From: a virus
DNA: 32,485 nt
IMG/VR virus record: IMGVR_UViG_3300023184_000353
Location: 1-32,485 of that record
Direction: 5' to 3' (one strand)
Shown piece after piece: positions 28,770 to 32,485 of the stretch (the first letter of the stretch is position 1; each line of letters starts with the position of its first letter). The translations under genes and the position numbers were made by a program. Below the pieces are notes generated by a model, which saw only the letters and a list, made by a program, of their open reading frames with translations, had not been told where the DNA came from and made no database searches.

Positions 28770-29462
28770 ATGGCTAAGCAAAAGAAAGAAACCTTAGCAG
28801 TAGCCTGGTGCGACAACGGTATGGTTGATGGCAAGTTTATGGAAGGTGTTGTAGACACTCTCATAAATTCTGGTGTTAATTTCTGTGGTTCACTTAGGGC
28901 ATATGGTAATCAGATTGCTCGTCAACGTGAACTGTTAATTAATCATTGGTATGATAGTAATAAATCTGATTGGTTGTTGTGGCTTGATTCAGACATTATG
29001 ATTACTCCAGATAAGTTTCTTAAACTGTGGGCACATCGTGATGCTGAAAAGTTTCCTTTGTTGACTGGTGTGTATTTTACTAGTAATGAACCTGAGCAGC
29101 CTTTGATGCAGCCTTTGGCTACTGTATATGAGTTTGCTGATACTGATGATGGTGTGGGTATCAGGCGGCTTGATCCTTTGCCTAAGGATACTTTTATGCA
29201 AGTGAGTGCTGCGGGTATGGGTTTTTGTTTGATGCATCGTAATGTGATTACTCGTATTAAAGAGGCTTTGCCTGGTGTTCCTTTCTTCACTGAGGTGGGA
29301 ACTGGTAAGCAATTTACTGGTGAGGATATTTATTTCTTTGCTGTTGTTAATAAGGCTGAGGTTCCTTTGTGGTGTGATACTGGTGCCACTGTTGGTCATA
29401 TGAAGCGTTTCAATATGGATGAACATTATTATGATGCTTTCAATAAAAATAATACTAACTAA
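28770..29462 (+). CDS. GT-A-type glycosyltransferase
   Basis: 230 residues. AVAWCDNGMVDG and GNQIARQREL at the start, then LLWLDSDIMITPDKF with the DxD pair D73/D75 that binds the metal and nucleotide sugar, and GEDIYFFAVV (E185, D186) as the catalytic/acceptor region; H210 in TVGHM is a further metal ligand candidate. This is the layout of small family-2-like GT-A enzymes. It lies in the virion gene cluster, so the acceptor may be a structural protein or host surface glycan; the sugar is unknown. Confidence 0.75.
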   Translation: MAKQKKETLAVAWCDNGMVDGKFMEGVVDTLINSGVNFCGSLRAYGNQIARQRELLINHWYDSNKSDWLLWLDSDIMITPDKFLKLWAHRDAEKFPLLTGVYFTSNEPEQPLMQPLATVYEFADTDDGVGIRRLDPLPKDTFMQVSAAGMGFCLMHRNVITRIKEALPGVPFFTEVGTGKQFTGEDIYFFAVVNKAEVPLWCDTGATVGHMKRFNMDEHYYDAFNKNNTN

Positions 29463-29489
29463 TAATATATAATAGTAAAGGTAAATGAT

Positions 29490-29651
29490 ATGGCTAAGGG
29501 TATGGGTTTTGCTGCTGCACAGAAAAGTATTGCTAAGAAGCAAGGTATTCCTTTAAAGAATGCTGGTGCTATTTTGGCTGCTGGTGCTCGCAAGGCTAGT
29601 TCTGCTGCTAAAAAAAATAATCCTAATTTGAAGAAAGTGAAGGGTAAATAA
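29490..29651 (+). CDS. Small lysine/alanine-rich protein C
   Basis: 53 residues. GFAAAQKSIAKKQGIPLKNA followed by ILAAGARKASSAAKK, ending KVKGK, matches a short conserved phage family with GF.AAQK.IAKK.G and AGAILAA.ARKAS. AAAGG precedes the ATG; the stop overlaps the next gene (TAATG). Strongly basic. Possibly nucleic-acid binding. Confidence 0.65.
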   Translation: MAKGMGFAAAQKSIAKKQGIPLKNAGAILAAGARKASSAAKKNNPNLKKVKGK

Positions 29652-30238
29652 TGGCTAGATTAGATAGACCCGATAGTACTGGTGGTGGAGCAGGCATTGG
29701 TGGTGGTGCTCGTACTGGTGCTGGTATTGCTGGTAAGGCTGGTTCTAATGTGCGACCTATTTATAAATCAGGTTCTACTGGTTATGCTCCTGTAAAAAAT
29801 AGTGTGCCTCTTAACAATAATCAGTTTAAGGCTTCAGGTAGTCAAGGTAGTGCAAAACCACAACCGTCTACTCGTACTGGTGATGTTAGAGTTAATCCTA
29901 AAAATAATCCATTAGATGGTTTTCCTAAAGAAAAAACAATTCCTAGTCAACAACAACTTGGTACCGCTAAGGGTAATGCTCGTGGCATGAAAGCAGCAAC
30001 TGCAAAACTTTCTAAAGGTAATGCTGCTCGTGAATATCAAAAAGATAAAATTGATATGATTAAAACAGCAAATCCAAAAATGTCTTCACAAGATGTATTT
30101 GCATACTCAAGTCATCCTGGTTATGCTTCACAAAAAAGCAATGAACGTATTCGTCAGGGTAAAGATTCTTCCCCTAAACAAATTGCTAGATATCAAAAAT
30201 CTGAAATTAAAGATTTTCGTAAACGACCATCAAAGTAA
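29651..30238 (+). CDS. Basic, Gly/Ser/Lys-rich hypothetical protein
   Basis: 195 residues. The first 90 residues are disordered-looking (STGGGAGIGGGARTGAGIAG); the later part is basic and helical (NAAREYQKDKIDMIKTANPK, KQIARYQKSEIKDFRKRP). It is likely to interact with DNA or virion surfaces. No enzyme motif. No family recognised. Confidence 0.55.
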   Translation: MARLDRPDSTGGGAGIGGGARTGAGIAGKAGSNVRPIYKSGSTGYAPVKNSVPLNNNQFKASGSQGSAKPQPSTRTGDVRVNPKNNPLDGFPKEKTIPSQQQLGTAKGNARGMKAATAKLSKGNAAREYQKDKIDMIKTANPKMSSQDVFAYSSHPGYASQKSNERIRQGKDSSPKQIARYQKSEIKDFRKRPSK

Positions 30239-30246
30239 GGTAATTT

Positions 30247-30543
30247 ATGTCTACTCCTGCTTGGCAACGCAAAGAAGGCAAAAATCCAAAAGGTGGTTTA
30301 AACGCCCGTGGACGGGCTTCTGCCAAAGCACAAGGATCCAACCTTAAGGCACCCGTAAAAAGCGGCGACAACCCCCGTAGAGCCTCGTTCTTGGCACGCA
30401 TGGGTGGTATGCCTGGACCTGAACGTAAGCCTAATGGGGAACCAACAAGACTGCTCCTTTCACTTAATGCTTGGGGAGCATCTTCTAAGGCTGATGCTAA
30501 GTCTAAAGCGGCAGCGATATCTAAAAGGAATAAGAGTAAATAA
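30247..30543 (+). CDS. DUF6321-like conserved basic phage protein
   Basis: 98 residues. WQRKEGKNPKGGLNARGRAS and RRASFLARMGGMPGPERKP are the signature of a short family found widely in marine and freshwater phages, ending with LNAWG. Very basic. AAGTAAGGT precedes the ATG. The codons in its first third (GCC, CGT, AAC, AAG) are less AT-rich than in the neighbours, a mild sign of separate origin or expression selection. Function unknown. Confidence 0.7.
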   Translation: MSTPAWQRKEGKNPKGGLNARGRASAKAQGSNLKAPVKSGDNPRRASFLARMGGMPGPERKPNGEPTRLLLSLNAWGASSKADAKSKAAAISKRNKSK

Positions 30544-30722
30544 TGCCTAAGGCTAAGTCTAAAGTAAATGAGGCTGGTAATTATACTAAGCCTGGTATGC
30601 GTGCCTCTTTATTTAAGAGTATTAAGGCTGGCTCTAAGGGTGGAGATCCTGGTGAGTGGTCTGCTCGTAAGGCTCAGTTGCTTGCTGTTCAATATAAAAA
30701 GGCTGGCGGAGGTTACAAGTAA
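30543..30722 (+). CDS. Conserved small basic phage protein
   Basis: 59 residues, with AGNYTKPGMRASLFKSIKAG, KGGDPGEWSARKAQLLAVQY and KAGGGYK, a core I recognise as shared by many unrelated phages. Both ends overlap neighbours by 1 nt (TAATG). Function unknown; it travels with the DUF6321-like and DUF5872-like proteins next to it. Confidence 0.7.
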   Translation: MPKAKSKVNEAGNYTKPGMRASLFKSIKAGSKGGDPGEWSARKAQLLAVQYKKAGGGYK

Positions 30723-30958
30723 TGGCATTGGCTAAGTCTCAGAAGTCTTTAAAAGACTGGACTGACCAGAAGTGGAAGACCTCTGACGGCAAACCATCTG
30801 AAGGTAAGAAAAGATATTTGCCTGCTGCTGCTTGGGCTTCTTTAAGTCCTTCAGAGAAAGCAGCAACTAATAAGACTAAGGCTGCTGGTAATGCTAAGGG
30901 CAAACAATTTGTAAAGCAACCTAAATCAATTGCAAAGAAAACTGCGGGGTATAGATAA
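30722..30958 (+). CDS. DUF5872-like conserved basic phage protein
   Basis: 78 residues. SLKDWTDQKWKTSDGKPSEG, RYLPAAAWASLSPSEKAATN and FVKQPKSIAKKTAGYR match the DUF5872 layout. Basic and mostly helical. Third of a trio of small families that often occur together in phage genomes. Role unknown; packaged DNA-binding or head-associated proteins are plausible. Confidence 0.7.
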   Translation: MALAKSQKSLKDWTDQKWKTSDGKPSEGKKRYLPAAAWASLSPSEKAATNKTKAAGNAKGKQFVKQPKSIAKKTAGYR

Positions 30959-31233
30959 TGACAGTGGGTACTGCGGGTAGAACTTTATGTTCTGAACTTA
31001 ATCGTCTAGCCAATGGTGGCACGTACCCTGCTATGACTGATATGAAAGATAGCACTGGTGCTGCTAATGCTTGGGCTGGTACTACTGGTCGTGGACTTCT
31101 TGCTGCATTAAACATTAAAGCCAATGCCAGTAGGCAACCTTCAGCATTTAAGGGACTTAATGCTGTGTGTAATGAACTTGCTGGCACTACTGGTTTGACT
31201 GCTACTGTAGCATTAAGGAGTATAAGTTCATGA
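30958..31233 (+). CDS. Hypothetical virion-module protein
   Basis: 91 residues, GTAGRTLCSELNRLANGGTY and ALNIKANASRQPSAFKGLNA, ending in ATVALRSISS. TAATG overlap with the gene before and ATGA overlap with the connector gene after. Helical, small residues. A head- or neck-related role is inferred from position; no family assigned. Confidence 0.55.
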   Translation: MTVGTAGRTLCSELNRLANGGTYPAMTDMKDSTGAANAWAGTTGRGLLAALNIKANASRQPSAFKGLNAVCNELAGTTGLTATVALRSISS

Positions 31234-32192
31234 CTACTTTAAATGATATGATTAATGAAGTATCTTTAAATCTTTCTGGTTACACTCTTGTTCAAGATCG
31301 TGCTACTCATATTACGGAAGATGTAACAGCAACTGCTTCAACTATTGCTGCACCTATTATACTTAAATTTGCTTCTACTGATAGTATTGGTAAAGGTGTA
31401 ATTGAAATTGATGAAGAACTTATTTGGATAGATAACTATGATCGTGTTGGTAACACGGCAACTGTTTCTCCATATGGTAGGGGATACTTAGGCACTACTA
31501 TTGCTGCACATACTGCTGGTGCTAAGACAACTATTGCTTCTACTTTTCCTAAATTTAGTATTAAACGTACTATTAATGATACTATTAGTTCTATCGGTTC
31601 TTCTATTTTTGCTGCAGGTACAACTACTATTACTTCTAATGCTGCTGTGTCAGCATTTAGATTACCTACTACAGGTAGTAGTTTAAACATTCGTGATGTT
31701 CTTAGCGTATCATATCAAACTATTGGTGCAAGTAAAGAATGGCTACCTATTCGTTCTTGGCGTTTAGATAATAATGCTAACACTACTGCTTTTGATAGTG
31801 GTCAAACTATTTCTATCTATGATAATATTCCTTCAGGTCGTACTATTCAAATAGTATATTCTAAAGAACCAGTACCTTTTACAACTACTATTAATGCAAC
31901 TTACACTACCCTTACAGCAATTAATAATCAAGTGTTTACTGATGTTACTGGTTTACCTGAGTCTTGTAAAGATCTTATTATTCTTGGTTCTACTTATCGT
32001 TTGCTTTCTAATCTTGATCCAGCGCGTGCATCAATGACTAGTCCTCAAGCAGATGAGATTGATTCTAAGCGTCCTTTTGGTTCTTCTTCTTCTATTACTA
32101 AGCAAGTGTATGCTTTGTTTAATCAACGGTTAAATGAAGAAATAAAGAAACAACAAGACAAGTATCCTATTCGTATCCATTATAGTCTTTGA
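31230..32192 (+). CDS. Probable head-tail connector/adaptor or tail protein
   Basis: 320 residues. The start (MTTLNDMINEVSLNLSGYTL) and the segment IDEELIWIDNYDR ... TVSPYGRGYLGTTIAAHTAG resemble adaptor proteins that follow capsid genes in phages; the C-terminus is helical (DLIILGSTYRLLSNLDPARA). The N-terminal helix plus beta domain design suits a neck protein. The family is not certain, and a tail tube or baseplate part is possible. Confidence 0.55.
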   Translation: MTTLNDMINEVSLNLSGYTLVQDRATHITEDVTATASTIAAPIILKFASTDSIGKGVIEIDEELIWIDNYDRVGNTATVSPYGRGYLGTTIAAHTAGAKTTIASTFPKFSIKRTINDTISSIGSSIFAAGTTTITSNAAVSAFRLPTTGSSLNIRDVLSVSYQTIGASKEWLPIRSWRLDNNANTTAFDSGQTISIYDNIPSGRTIQIVYSKEPVPFTTTINATYTTLTAINNQVFTDVTGLPESCKDLIILGSTYRLLSNLDPARASMTSPQADEIDSKRPFGSSSSITKQVYALFNQRLNEEIKKQQDKYPIRIHYSL

Positions 32193-32203
32193 TAGGCAAA
32201 TAG

Positions 32204-32485
32204 ATGACAACTAGAAAATATTCTTCTCGTGCTCAACAGACTACTTTAACTAGTGGTATTACTTCTAGCGATACTACTATGACTGTTGGTTCTGGTTCTA
32301 ACCTTATGGGTGGTAAAACACCTGCAGTAGGTGAAACTTATACTGTTGTTATTGATCCCGATACTGCTCTTGAAGAAATTGTTGATGTAAGTAATTATTC
32401 GTCAGGTAATACTCTTACTATTACTAGAAGTATTGATACAGTAAGTGGTGCTCAGGCTCACTCTGCTGGCGCTATTGTGCGTCAT
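32204..32485 (+). CDS. Virion structural protein, 5' part only
   Basis: 94 codons are visible from ATG 32204 and the frame runs open past the window end. The sequence is Thr/Ser-rich beta (TRKYSSRAQQTTLTSGITSS, VVIDPDTALEEIVDV). ITRSIDTVSGAQAHSAGAIV resembles the GRGYLGTTIAAHTAG segment of the gene before it, so the two share a related beta domain common in phage tail proteins. Confidence 0.6.
   Translation, partial: MTTRKYSSRAQQTTLTSGITSSDTTMTVGSGSNLMGGKTPAVGETYTVVIDPDTALEEIVDVSNYSSGNTLTITRSIDTVSGAQAHSAGAIVRH

Noticed and set aside
1-32485. Integrase, attachment site, repressor or transposase indicating a temperate phage or insertion
   Set aside because: No tyrosine or serine recombinase, classic CI-type repressor or insertion sequence was recognised; lifestyle is undecided because the window is incomplete.

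Overview
The window is about 32.5 kb of a tailed double-stranded DNA phage (Caudoviricetes) that very probably infects an actinobacterium. The phage call rests on a recognisable terminase large subunit, portal, scaffold-like protein and major capsid protein. The host call rests on a WhiB-type iron-sulfur regulator and several small proteins of the kind common in actinobacteriophages. The DNA is clearly AT-rich, with codons mostly ending in T or A. An AT-rich actinobacterial host suggests freshwater Nanopelagicales (acI) rather than Streptomyces or Mycobacterium, but that is inference.

Layout. (1) 1-1958, rightward: the 3' end of a virion protein, then a lysis cassette (small membrane proteins and a CHAP-domain endolysin) closed by a terminator at about 1994-2039. 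(2) 2053-12722, leftward: about 28 tightly overlapping genes for regulation (WhiB, a sigma-like factor, a winged-helix protein), DNA metabolism (primase in two overlapping frames, RecA/DnaB-fold ATPase, PD-(D/E)XK resolvase, Cas4/RecB-like nuclease, OB-fold SSB-like protein, DUF932 protein, metallophosphoesterase, DUF1599-like protein), a secreted lytic-transglycosylase-like protein and many tiny genes. Several of these are under 60 codons and were found by hand through start/stop overlaps. (3) 12723-13602: a divergent control region of almost 900 bp with no credible protein gene. It holds two long, GC-rich, multibranched RNA folds, one with a candidate pseudoknot, and then repeats, palindromes and a TATAAT box. 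G-U pairs that fit only on the + strand indicate a rightward RNA. (4) 13603-32485, rightward: terminase with a small-subunit-like N-terminus, portal, a 1703-residue probable internal virion protein, two coiled-coil/low-complexity proteins, scaffold, major capsid, a run of very small lysine/alanine-rich proteins, a GT-A glycosyltransferase, a probable connector and the start of another virion protein that runs off the end.

The structural genes run off the right edge and the left edge starts inside another structural gene followed by lysis. This fits a circular map opened within the tail genes, with leftward early genes and rightward late genes diverging from the 12.7-13.6 kb control region. 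The most unusual item is the structured RNA locus in that region. Its size, phage setting and pseudoknotted fold resemble the large ornate RNA classes (GOLLD/ROOL type), but membership cannot be confirmed by eye.
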